The position numbers were made by a program, and so were the translations under genes. From NCBI GenBank assembly GCA_031267485.1, contig JAIRYY010000166.1, positions 1 through 5,177 on the forward strand: DNA of 5,177 nucleotides. Direction: 5' to 3'. This document shows positions 1 through 5,177 of the stretch, in pieces (position 1 is the stretch's first letter; every line of letters begins with the position of its first letter). Source of the DNA: Tannerella sp. (GTDB taxonomy: Bacteria > Bacteroidota > Bacteroidia > Bacteroidales > Tannerellaceae). Below the pieces are notes generated by a model that ran no database searches, was not told where the DNA came from, and worked only from the letters and a program-made list of their open reading frames with translations.

Positions 1-1115
1 CCGCTCCAATGCGGGACATATCGGAAGCGCTGGATGCAAGCCCCGGTTCCATCCGGTGGACAGCCGACAGCAAGGCGCTCTATCTGACGGCGCCGCACCG
101 GGAAGCGCATCAGATTTACCGGCTGGATCCGGCGAACGGCGACCTGCGGCAGATTACGGACGGGAATCATGACTACCAGGACGTGCAGATAGCCGGGGAT
201 ATGCTCATCGCAAGCCGCACCACGTTCGTCAATCCGGCGGAGATATACCGCGTCAATCCCGCCGACGGGACAGGCGAGCAAATCTCCTTCGTAAACAGGG
301 AACTGCTGAACCGGATCAACGCTCCCACGTTCGAGAAACGCTTCGTCACGACGACCGACAACCGGCAGATGGTGACCTGGATCTTCTATCCGCCCTCGTT
401 CGACAAATCCCGCAAATACCCCGTGCTCCTCGTCTGTACGGGCGGTCCCCAGGGCGTACTTGGCCCGTCGTTCAGCTACCGGTGGAACTACATGCTGATG
501 GCATCGCAGGGATACGTCGTCGTCCTCCCGGCGCGTCGCGGGACGTCCGGCTCCGGGCAGGAGTGGTGCGACGCCATTTCGAAAAACCACGGTTTCCAGG
601 ACGAGCAGGACCTGCTGTCCGCCATCGACGCTGTCGCAAAAGAGCCGTGGGCCGACGAAACCCGCATGGGCGCCGCCGGAGCCAGCTATGGCGGATATTC
701 CATCTATCACCTGGCAGGCACGCACCGGGGCCGTTTCAAGGCATTCCTTGCCCACTGCGGCATCTTCAACATGGAATTTATGTATACCACCACGGAGGAA
801 ATGTTTTTCGAGAACTGGGAAACGGGCGGCGCGCCATGGGACAGGGAAAACGAAGTCGCGCAGCGTTCTTTTGCCCAGTCGCCCCACCTGCTTGTGAAGA
901 ACTGGGATACGCCAATCATGGTCGTGCACGGGGAACGCGATTTCCGCGTGCCGTATTCGCAGGGAATGGCGGCCTACAACACGGCGCAGATGCTGGGCAT
1001 AGAGAGCCGTTTGCTGATTTTCCCCACCGAGACCCACTGGGTGCTAAGCCCCCAGAACGCCATTGTCTGGCAGCGCGAATTTTTCGCCTGGTTCAACAAA
1101 CACTTGATCAATTAA
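1..1115 (+). CDS. dpp5: S9 family dipeptidyl-peptidase, DPP5-like, C-terminal part (5' end outside window)
   Basis: Serine exopeptidase that removes dipeptides from the N-terminus of oligopeptides, normally periplasmic. The frame is open from base 3, so the ATG at 9 is internal and the true start lies upstream; any signal peptide is not visible. Numbering from that ATG, residues 1-105 are the last beta-propeller blades (YRLDPANGDLRQIT and similar strands) and about 115-368 is the alpha/beta-hydrolase domain. The catalytic triad is complete: Ser226 in GASYGGY, Asp311 in HGERDFRVP, His343 in ETHWV, with the family's usual PQN soon after. From memory, Porphyromonas gingivalis DPP5 is about 684 residues with its triad near Ser542, Asp627 and His659. 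The spacing here (85 and 32 residues, then 25 to the C-terminus) is the same, implying that about 316 residues are missing. Other S9 subtypes (acylaminoacyl-peptidase-like) remain possible. S9 family is near certain; DPP5 is an inference. The stop at 1113-1115 precedes the dipeptidase by 41 bases, suggesting an operon. Confidence 0.93.
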   Translation, partial: APMRDISEALDASPGSIRWTADSKALYLTAPHREAHQIYRLDPANGDLRQITDGNHDYQDVQIAGDMLIASRTTFVNPAEIYRVNPADGTGEQISFVNRELLNRINAPTFEKRFVTTTDNRQMVTWIFYPPSFDKSRKYPVLLVCTGGPQGVLGPSFSYRWNYMLMASQGYVVVLPARRGTSGSGQEWCDAISKNHGFQDEQDLLSAIDAVAKEPWADETRMGAAGASYGGYSIYHLAGTHRGRFKAFLAHCGIFNMEFMYTTTEEMFFENWETGGAPWDRENEVAQRSFAQSPHLLVKNWDTPIMVVHGERDFRVPYSQGMAAYNTAQMLGIESRLLIFPTETHWVLSPQNAIVWQREFFAWFNKHLIN

Positions 1116-1156
1116 AAATTAAGCCCGCGCCGGCGGGAAATACATCAAAATACATC

Positions 1157-2512
1157 ATGGAAGTCAAATCGTATATAGAAAAAAACAGAGAGCGTTTCCT
1201 GGACGAATGGTTCGGGCTGTTGCGCATCCCCTCGGTCAGTTCCCGGCGGGAACACAAGCGGGATATGATAACCTGTGCGGAACGCTGGCGGGAGCTGTTG
1301 CTGTCGACCGGCGCAGCGCGCGCGGAAGTGATGCCGACGCAGGATAACCCGGTCGTTTACGCCGAAAGAATCATATCGCCGGAAGCCCGGACGGCGCTTG
1401 TCTACGGGCATTACGACGTGATGCCTCCCGAACCGCTGGAGCTGTGGAACAGCAACCCTTTCGAGCCGGAAGTGCGCGACGGACGGGTCTACGCCCGCGG
1501 CGCCGACGACGACAAGGGACAGTCGATGATACAGGCCAAAGGCTTCGAGACGGCGCTGCGGACAGGCCTCCTCGGATGCAACGTCAAATTCATGCTCGAG
1601 GGCGGGGAAGAAATCGGCTCGCCGGGTCTGGAAGCTTTTTGTGAAGCGAACAGGGATTTGCTGAAAGCCGACGTCATACTTGTTTCGGACACAAGCATGG
1701 TGGGGGAGGACGTCCTCTCGCTTACGACCGGGCTGAGAGGTCTGTCGTACTGGGAGATTGAAGTGACCGGGCCAAACCGCGACCTGCACTCCGGGCATTT
1801 CGGCGGGGCGGTGGCCAATCCCGCCAATGTGCTTTGCCGAATGATTGCCGGCATTACCGATGCCGACGGACGTATCACGATACCTCATTTCTACGACGAT
1901 GTGGAGGAACTGTCGGACAGGGAAAGGCAGATGCTGGACAGCATCCCTTTCGACGGAGACAGATACCGGAAAGCGCTCGGCGTGGAAGAGCTTTTCGGGG
2001 AAAAAGGCCGTTCGACGCTTGAGCGGAACAGTTGCCGCCCGTCTTTTGACGTATGCGGGATATGGGGCGGATACACGGGCGAAGGCGCAAAAACCATTCT
2101 GCCCTCGAAAGCCTGCGCGAAAGTATCATGCCGCCTTGTCCCCCGCCAGGATGCGGACAAGATAACCCGGCTTTTCACGGATTACATAAAACGCGTGGCG
2201 CCGCGCAGCGTGAAAGTGGAAGTAACGCACAGTCACGGCGGGCAGCCATACGTGTGTCCGATAGATATTCCGGCATACAGAGCGGCGGAAAAAGCCTTTG
2301 CCGTTGCTTTCGGGAAACAGCCGCTGGCCGTGCGCCGCGGCGGAAGCATTCCGATTATCCCCTCGTTCGAAAAAACGCTCGGTATAAAGAGCGTTTTAAT
2401 GGGCTTCGGTCAGGAGCGGAACGCCATTCATTCGCCCAACGAAAGTTTCGGCATCGATATGTTTTGTAAGGGAATAGAAGCAGTAGCGGAATTTTACAGG
2501 GAATACAAATGA
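1157..2512 (+). CDS. M20 family metallo-dipeptidase (carnosinase/PepV-like)
   Basis: Two-metal (usually zinc) aminopeptidase-type enzyme that hydrolyses dipeptides to amino acids, expected in the cytoplasm; 451 residues, the usual size for this group. Metal and catalytic residues are visible in order: His85 and Asp87 in GHYDVMPPEP, bridging Asp118 in GADDDKG, general base Glu151 and ligand Glu152 in EGGEEIGSPG, Asp178 in VSDTS, and His425 in AIHSPNE. The dimerisation (lid) domain begins near residue 195 and carries the conserved His211 in DLHSGHFGG. ATG 1157 is chosen because MEVKSYIEKNRERFLDEW is the normal family N-terminus. The frame is also open back to 482, but that part is an antiphase shadow of the S9 gene. 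There is no real Shine-Dalgarno: the leader holds a small CCCGC/GCGGG hairpin (1124-1137) and A-rich direct repeats of atacatca (1140-1147, 1150-1157), acceptable for Bacteroidetes. It overlaps the next gene by 4 bases. The preferred dipeptide cannot be read from sequence. It probably acts downstream of the S9 enzyme. Confidence 0.95.
   Translation: MEVKSYIEKNRERFLDEWFGLLRIPSVSSRREHKRDMITCAERWRELLLSTGAARAEVMPTQDNPVVYAERIISPEARTALVYGHYDVMPPEPLELWNSNPFEPEVRDGRVYARGADDDKGQSMIQAKGFETALRTGLLGCNVKFMLEGGEEIGSPGLEAFCEANRDLLKADVILVSDTSMVGEDVLSLTTGLRGLSYWEIEVTGPNRDLHSGHFGGAVANPANVLCRMIAGITDADGRITIPHFYDDVEELSDRERQMLDSIPFDGDRYRKALGVEELFGEKGRSTLERNSCRPSFDVCGIWGGYTGEGAKTILPSKACAKVSCRLVPRQDADKITRLFTDYIKRVAPRSVKVEVTHSHGGQPYVCPIDIPAYRAAEKAFAVAFGKQPLAVRRGGSIPIIPSFEKTLGIKSVLMGFGQERNAIHSPNESFGIDMFCKGIEAVAEFYREYK
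2498..2502 (+). promoter_or_regulatory. Weak Shine-Dalgarno (AGGGA) for the deaminase gene
   Basis: AGGGA lies six bases before the ATG at 2509, inside the last codons of the M20 gene. Together with the ATGA overlap (2509-2512) it supports this start and suggests translational coupling. It is the only recognisable SD-like motif before the three complete genes. Confidence 0.5.
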
Positions 2513-3888
2513 GCATACTTATTCAATCTGTTGATTTAAACGGACAGCCGGCGGATATATACATCGAAAAAAACAGAATCAAACGCATCGTGAAAGCTTC
2601 CGCCGGTCCTCCTCCCGGCGGCGAGGGCGGCTGGGGCGGCGGCATGTCAGGGACGGCCGCGGCCGCAGGCGTGTTCGGGACAGTCGCGGACGTCGCAGGC
2701 GAGGCGGACAAACGCCTGTTTGCGCAGGCGGACGTTGTCGTGGACGGGCGTCGCAAAGCCGTCATTCCCGGTCTGATGAACATGCATACGCACGCCGCCA
2801 TGACCCTGTTTCGCGGTTTCGGCGACGATATGCCGCTCATGTCATGGCTGGAGGAAAAGATATGGCCCAATGAGGCGAAACTGACTTATGACGATGTATA
2901 CCGGGGCGCGAAACTCGCCTGTGTGGAGATGTTGCGAAGCGGCGCCACGACGTTTTTCGACATGTATTACAAGCTCGACGCCACGGCGCAGGCTGTTGAG
3001 GAAACGGGCCTGCGCGCCGTCCTGTCGGAAGCGTGCTTCGACCATCACGTCCCGGAAATGGCCGAACGCAGTAAGCAAAGCATCATGCGCCGCTTCGACA
3101 AGGCATCCCCCTACAGCGACCGCATAAGTTACGCCCTGGGGCCGCATGCCGTTTACACCGTTTCCGGCGAACTGCTCAAGTGGTCTCACGAATTTGCGGA
3201 AGAACGCGGCCTGCTGATGCAGATGCATCTTGCGGAGACGGAAGGGGAAGTGGAGCAGTGCGTCAGGCGAACCGGCGCGACGCCTGTCCGCTATCTGCAC
3301 AGGCTGGGCATCCTCTCGCCGCGGCTCGTACTTGCCCACGCGCTCCATGTCGACGGCGAAGAAATAAAAATGCTGGCGGACAGCGGCGTGAAAGTCGTTC
3401 ACAATCCGGCGTCGAACATGAAACTGGCATCCGGTTACCGGTTTAAATTCCGGGAGATGCGCGACGCCGGCGTAACGGTCGCCCTCGGTACGGACGGCTG
3501 CTCGTCGTCCAACAACCTGGACATGGTCGAAACCATGAAACTGGCCTCGCTGCTGGGAAAAGCGTGGCGTAAAAATCCGGAAGTCCTCACCTGCGACGAG
3601 ATGCTGTACGCAGCAACGAAAGCCGGCGCCGAACTTTCCGGCATAGAGGCCGGCTGCCTGGCGGAAGGCCGCCTGGCCGACCTGAGCCTTGTCAACCTCG
3701 CCATCCCCGCCTTCACGCCGAATTTCAACTTTGTATCAAACCTCGTTTTCGCGGCAAACGGCAGCTGCATAGACACCGTAATCTGCGATGGCCGGATACT
3801 GATGACCGGCGGAAAAGTCCCCGGCGAAGACGAAATCATGGAGCAGGCCGCCCGCGCAGCCTACGATTTGATTAAAAGAACGGAATGA
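2509..3888 (+). CDS. Amidohydrolase: methylthioadenosine/S-adenosylhomocysteine deaminase-like, with N-terminal insertion
   Basis: Cytoplasmic metal-dependent deaminase of the amidohydrolase superfamily. Relatives convert 5'-methylthioadenosine or S-adenosylhomocysteine to the inosyl compound, for SAM by-product salvage. The 459 residues show the whole family pattern: N-terminal beta-sandwich strands, then PGLMNMHTHAAMTLFRGF with metal ligands His93 and His95, substrate-side His213 in GPHAVY, metal His240 and Glu243 in MHLAETEGE, His277 in LAHALH, HNPASNMKLASG around His298, and metal Asp329 in LGTDGCSSSNNLDM. The stretch DDMPLMSWLEEKIWPNEAKLT is very characteristic of MTA/SAH deaminases (mtaD type). 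Relatives such as Thermotoga TM0936 (406 residues, HxH near 55-57, from memory) are about 40-50 residues shorter. The excess is a Gly/Ala/Pro-rich segment at residues 32-73 that the family lacks. The catalytic residues are intact, so the enzyme is probably active. It starts in an ATGA overlap with the M20 gene. Other substrates (guanine, chlorohydrolase-type) are less likely. Confidence 0.92.
   Translation: MSILIQSVDLNGQPADIYIEKNRIKRIVKASAGPPPGGEGGWGGGMSGTAAAAGVFGTVADVAGEADKRLFAQADVVVDGRRKAVIPGLMNMHTHAAMTLFRGFGDDMPLMSWLEEKIWPNEAKLTYDDVYRGAKLACVEMLRSGATTFFDMYYKLDATAQAVEETGLRAVLSEACFDHHVPEMAERSKQSIMRRFDKASPYSDRISYALGPHAVYTVSGELLKWSHEFAEERGLLMQMHLAETEGEVEQCVRRTGATPVRYLHRLGILSPRLVLAHALHVDGEEIKMLADSGVKVVHNPASNMKLASGYRFKFREMRDAGVTVALGTDGCSSSNNLDMVETMKLASLLGKAWRKNPEVLTCDEMLYAATKAGAELSGIEAGCLAEGRLADLSLVNLAIPAFTPNFNFVSNLVFAANGSCIDTVICDGRILMTGGKVPGEDEIMEQAARAAYDLIKRTE
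2602..2727 (+). other. In-frame low-complexity insertion within the deaminase coding region
   Basis: This segment encodes about 42 residues rich in Gly, Ala and Pro (GPPPGGEGGWGGG, then TAAAAGVFGTVADVAGEAD), placed between KNRIKRIVKAS and ADVVVDGRRKAVIPG. In ordinary relatives these two blocks are nearly adjacent. The DNA is much richer in ggc/gcc runs than its flanks and contains local palindromes (cggccgcggccg at 2654-2665; aggcg...cgcct at 2703-2717). It probably forms a surface loop in the small beta-sandwich domain away from the active site. Exact insertion borders are approximate. Confidence 0.7.
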
Positions 3889-3914
3889 CGGTAGAAACAG
3901 CAACACGCCAGACG

Positions 3915-3978
3915 TTTTTCGCGCCGGCAAGCACGCTATATGAGGATTGTCATAGCGCGTGCCTGCCGGCGCGAAAAA
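3915..3978. repeat. Long imperfect inverted repeat (hairpin) between convergent genes
   Basis: The left arm 3915-3939 (tttttcgcgccggc, then aagcacgctat) pairs with the right arm 3952-3978 (atagcgcgtgcct, then gccggcgcgaaaaa). There is one mismatch, a 2-base bulge and a 12-base loop (3940-3951). The T-run is on the 5' side and the A-run on the 3' side on both strands, so neither strand has the U-tract after the stem that a standard intrinsic terminator needs. It may act as an mRNA 3'-end stabiliser, a factor-assisted bidirectional stop, or be a dispersed palindromic repeat. Confidence 0.85.
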
Positions 3979-4007
3979 AAATCAATCCAACGGTTTTCCA
4001 CCGATTG
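3974..4007 (-). terminator. Possible weak intrinsic terminator of the Rpn gene
   Basis: Read on the minus strand after the Rpn stop, a short stem CGGT (4003-4000) / ACCG (3994-3991) with a 5-base loop is followed within 10 bases by eight T (3981-3974). The stem is weak and the T-run lies a little far from it, so this is only a candidate. The same T-run is also part of the larger hairpin just beyond. Confidence 0.3.
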
Positions 4008-4042
4008 TCCGCATATTATCCGTATCGCTGTATCGGGGGATT

Positions 4043-4945
4043 TTACTTCCGTCTTCCGGCTAACTGCTTCTTCAATTCCTCAATGACCTTTTTCTGTTCT
4101 TCAAGGGCATTGTCTTTATCTTCAATGACCTTATCTTTTTCTTCAAGGGCATTTTTCTGTTCTCCAATGACTTTTTTTGCCTGGGCAATCTCCCGTTCCC
4201 GGATTTGGAGTTCTTCCAGATAGTCGTCTTCATATTCCATTTCTATCTGTATCTGTTCGCTCTCGACCGCCTTGCGCAGACGGCGGATAATGGGGCGGTA
4301 GTCTTTCGGGTAGTCGTCCTCATTTATACTCAGGATGTGACTCTGTCCCGGGTCGAAGACGCTCAGCAGTCTTTCGAGGTCTGTGCGGCGGCTGTACTTC
4401 AGTTGCCGGGTCTGCACAATCCATGAACGGTGGTGCATGCTGTCTATGAACTCGTTGCCGGCAGCGTCCAGCAGCTGGCCGGTCGTGACGTCCCATACCG
4501 CGGAATCCACCCGAATGACCGGACATCCCGGAATGCCGATGTCATGCCCCAGGATGAAGATGCAGTATATCTGACGCGCCTTGTGGCTGTTTTCGTCGCC
4601 GTACGTGTTTCCCTTATTCTGATAATGCATCCCCAAGTAGCGGCGGAAACGCATGATGTCGGACATCAGCTTGGCTTTCTGCAGCTCAATCACCACCGTT
4701 TTGGAGCCGCCCTCCGGCGTGGCGATGCGCGCCGAAAAGTCTATCCGGCAGACCGTATAGTTCACCTCCGGCTTTTCGGGCTTGCCGTCTTTTTCGGCCG
4801 GTTTGCGGACGGTGTACTCCTGGGCGGCAAAGTCCAGCTCCACCACCTTCTCCTGAATGACGGCCGAGAGGAAAGCTTTTGCCACCCGGTTGTCCTCCAT
4901 CATGAATTTGAAAACCGTATCGTAAATGGGATTCGCGATATGCAT
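4043..4945 (-). CDS. Rpn family PD-(D/E)XK nuclease / putative transposase with coiled-coil tail
   Basis: Predicted DNA endonuclease of the recombination-promoting nuclease (Rpn, PDDEXK transposase-like) family, 300 residues. Residues 1-110 carry the nuclease core: NPIYDTVFKFMMEDNRVAKA with Asp9 and the usual AKAFLSAVI helix, Asp69 in VCRIDFSARI, and Glu87-x-Gln89-Lys90 in VVIELQKAK, followed by MRFRRYLGMHYQ. This D...ExQ arrangement is the family's metal site, so the core appears intact. Residues 125-220 are the conserved middle region (ILGHDIGIPG, FIDSMHHRSWIVQT). From about 240 a charged coiled coil forms the C-terminus, made of three 14-residue repeats (258-299) beginning KVI. There is no SD; the start ATG fits the family N-terminus and lies about 20 bases after a good promoter. 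It is convergent to the operon and not linked to it in function. Families of this kind are annotated as transposases, but no partner genes or target-site duplications are visible. The true biological role (recombination, toxin-like or defence nuclease) is unproven. Confidence 0.9.
   Translation of the reverse strand: MHIANPIYDTVFKFMMEDNRVAKAFLSAVIQEKVVELDFAAQEYTVRKPAEKDGKPEKPEVNYTVCRIDFSARIATPEGGSKTVVIELQKAKLMSDIMRFRRYLGMHYQNKGNTYGDENSHKARQIYCIFILGHDIGIPGCPVIRVDSAVWDVTTGQLLDAAGNEFIDSMHHRSWIVQTRQLKYSRRTDLERLLSVFDPGQSHILSINEDDYPKDYRPIIRRLRKAVESEQIQIEMEYEDDYLEELQIREREIAQAKKVIGEQKNALEEKDKVIEDKDNALEEQKKVIEELKKQLAGRRK
4049..4174 (-). repeat. Three tandem 42-bp in-frame repeats encoding the Rpn coiled coil
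   Basis: Units at 4133-4174, 4091-4132 and 4049-4090 encode KVIGEQKNALEEKD, KVIEDKDNALEEQK and KVIEELKKQLAGRR. On the plus strand, caatga recurs at 4081, 4123 and 4165, and tcaagggcat at 4101 and 4143, giving an exact 42-base period. Fourteen residues equal two heptads, so gain or loss of a unit keeps both the frame and the coiled-coil register. The first two units are most alike; the third has diverged. Confidence 0.9.
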
Positions 4946-4973
4946 AATATTCCGTTTTTAAAGTTACCGGTTG

Positions 4974-4981
4974 CAAAGATA
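4974..4981 (-). promoter_or_regulatory. Bacteroidetes-type -7 promoter element (TATCTTTG) for the Rpn gene
   Basis: On the minus strand TATCTTTG matches the Bacteroidetes sigma-ABfr -7 consensus TAnnTTTG exactly, 28 bases before the ATG. A transcription start around 4967 would leave a leader of roughly 20 bases. The -33 region at the expected spacing (about 19 bases upstream) reads ttttca, a weak match to TTTG/TTG. Confidence 0.65.
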
Positions 4982-5044
4982 AATCTTATTCGCAAATAAA
5001 TGAAAACCCGACGGATTCTTTTTTTCTGAGACGCTATTGAATCT

Positions 5045-5072
5045 AACGATGAACGATGAACGATGAACGATG
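5045..5072. repeat. Four tandem copies of the 7-base unit aacgatg
   Basis: Units begin at 5045, 5052, 5059 and 5066 and are identical; a degenerate fifth (aatggga) follows. The array lies about 65 bases upstream of the Rpn -7 element and outside any supported gene. Such heptamer arrays are prone to copy-number change by slippage. Confidence 0.93.
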
Positions 5073-5081
5073 AATGGGAGA

Positions 5082-5118
5082 CCTCGCAATAGCGGGAATA
5101 CCGGCCGTCATTGCGAGG
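5082..5118. repeat. Short inverted repeat cctcgcaat / attgcgagg
   Basis: cctcgcaat at 5082-5090 is the exact reverse complement of attgcgagg at 5110-5118, with a 19-base loop. The right half is also the outer end of the larger palindromic element starting at 5106, so the left half looks like an inverted remnant of a neighbouring copy of the same repeat. Confidence 0.75.
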
Positions 5119-5177
5119 AACGAAGCAATCCCTGCGTGTATCGGCGATTGCTTCGTCGTTCCTCCTCGCTGGTGACG
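5106..5177. repeat. Palindromic dispersed-repeat (MITE/REP-like) element, reaches window end
   Basis: The left arm 5106-5130 (cgtcattgcgagg, aacgaagcaatc) and right arm 5146-5177 (gattgcttcgtcgttcc, then tcctcgctggtgacg) pair around a 15-base loop. The inner 10 bases (cgaagcaatc / gattgcttcg) match perfectly; the outer part has small indels and mismatches. I recognise the cgtcattgcgagg...gaagcaatc pattern as a type of palindromic intergenic repeat seen in many bacterial genomes; this is from memory and unchecked. No ORF or transposase is associated within the window. Confidence 0.75.

Larger units (their letters stand above)
3889..4042. other. Intergenic region between convergent genes
   Basis: These 154 bases separate the deaminase stop from the 3' end of the Rpn gene. 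They hold the long hairpin (3915-3978) and a weak terminator-like structure for the minus-strand gene. I see no further coding or RNA gene in it; the plus-strand open frame that runs through here into 4223 is antisense to the Rpn coiled coil and has no family features. Confidence 0.7.

Noticed and set aside
1124..1137. Small CCCGC/GCGGG hairpin after the S9 stop as a terminator
   Set aside because: Only 5 bp of stem with no T-run after it, and the M20 gene begins 20 bases later, so read-through in an operon is more likely.
482..1156. Open frame of about 225 codons upstream of and in phase with the M20 gene
   Set aside because: It overlaps the S9 catalytic domain in another frame, is Arg/Pro/His-rich as expected for an antiphase shadow in G+C-rich DNA, and the M20 family N-terminus begins exactly at ATG 1157.
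1145..1888. 247-codon open frame on the minus strand
   Set aside because: Antisense to the M20 gene, with no recognisable domain and a composition typical of reverse-strand shadows; the plus-strand gene has complete catalytic motifs.
2842..3402. 186-codon open frame on the minus strand
   Set aside because: Antisense to the well-supported deaminase; no family motifs or start signals.
3915..3978. Integron attC site or standard bidirectional terminator
   Set aside because: No attC core sites (RYYYAAC/GTTRRRY) are seen at the stem ends and no integrase is present; the T and A runs are on the wrong sides for a normal intrinsic terminator.
3885..4223. Plus-strand open frame rich in Phe and Ser, overlapping the deaminase stop by ATGA
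   Set aside because: The ATGA overlap is tempting, but it crosses the long hairpin and its SSMTFF-like repeats are only the complement of the Rpn coiled-coil repeats.
4430..4999. 189-codon plus-strand open frame
   Set aside because: Antisense to the Rpn nuclease core; the minus strand carries the conserved motifs and a promoter.
5045..5177. CRISPR array or origin iterons
   Set aside because: The 7-base units are contiguous with no spacers, and there is no replication or cas gene in the window; the palindrome is a single structured repeat.

Overview
The window looks like chromosomal DNA from a member of the Bacteroidetes, most likely order Bacteroidales. Three things point that way. The minus-strand gene has a TAnnTTTG-type -7 promoter element. 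Two of the four genes lack a clear Shine-Dalgarno sequence. The gene set (a DPP5-like S9 peptidase, an M20 dipeptidase and an Rpn-type PD-(D/E)XK nuclease with a coiled-coil tail) is typical of gut and oral Bacteroidales. The DNA is G+C-rich by eye, which would suit Alistipes- or Tannerellaceae-like lineages, but the genus cannot be fixed from this sequence.

Layout: bases 1-3888 hold three plus-strand genes that look like one operon. The first is the C-terminal part of an S9 dipeptidyl-peptidase, cut by the window start. A 41-base gap separates it from a complete M20 dipeptidase (1157-2512), which overlaps by ATGA a complete amidohydrolase of the methylthioadenosine/S-adenosylhomocysteine deaminase type (2509-3888). 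Bases 3889-4042 are a short intergenic stretch between convergent genes, dominated by a long imperfect hairpin. On the minus strand, 4043-4945 encodes an Rpn/PDDEXK nuclease-transposase family protein with its own promoter. The last 232 bases are non-coding and repeat-rich: four exact copies of a 7-base unit, followed by a palindromic element of a dispersed-repeat type that runs to the window end.

How the genes may work together: the S9 enzyme would release dipeptides from imported oligopeptides and the M20 enzyme would split dipeptides into amino acids, a coherent peptide-catabolism pair for an asaccharolytic or proteolytic bacterium. The deaminase belongs to purine/SAM by-product salvage and is probably only co-transcribed. 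The Rpn gene is separate, in the opposite direction and bounded by repeats.

The most interesting points are a Gly/Ala/Pro-rich insertion of about 40 residues in the deaminase, the 42-bp in-frame repeats encoding the Rpn coiled coil (with a possible internal start for a small C-terminal protein), and the repeat structures around the Rpn gene. I do not see a clearly new multi-gene system.
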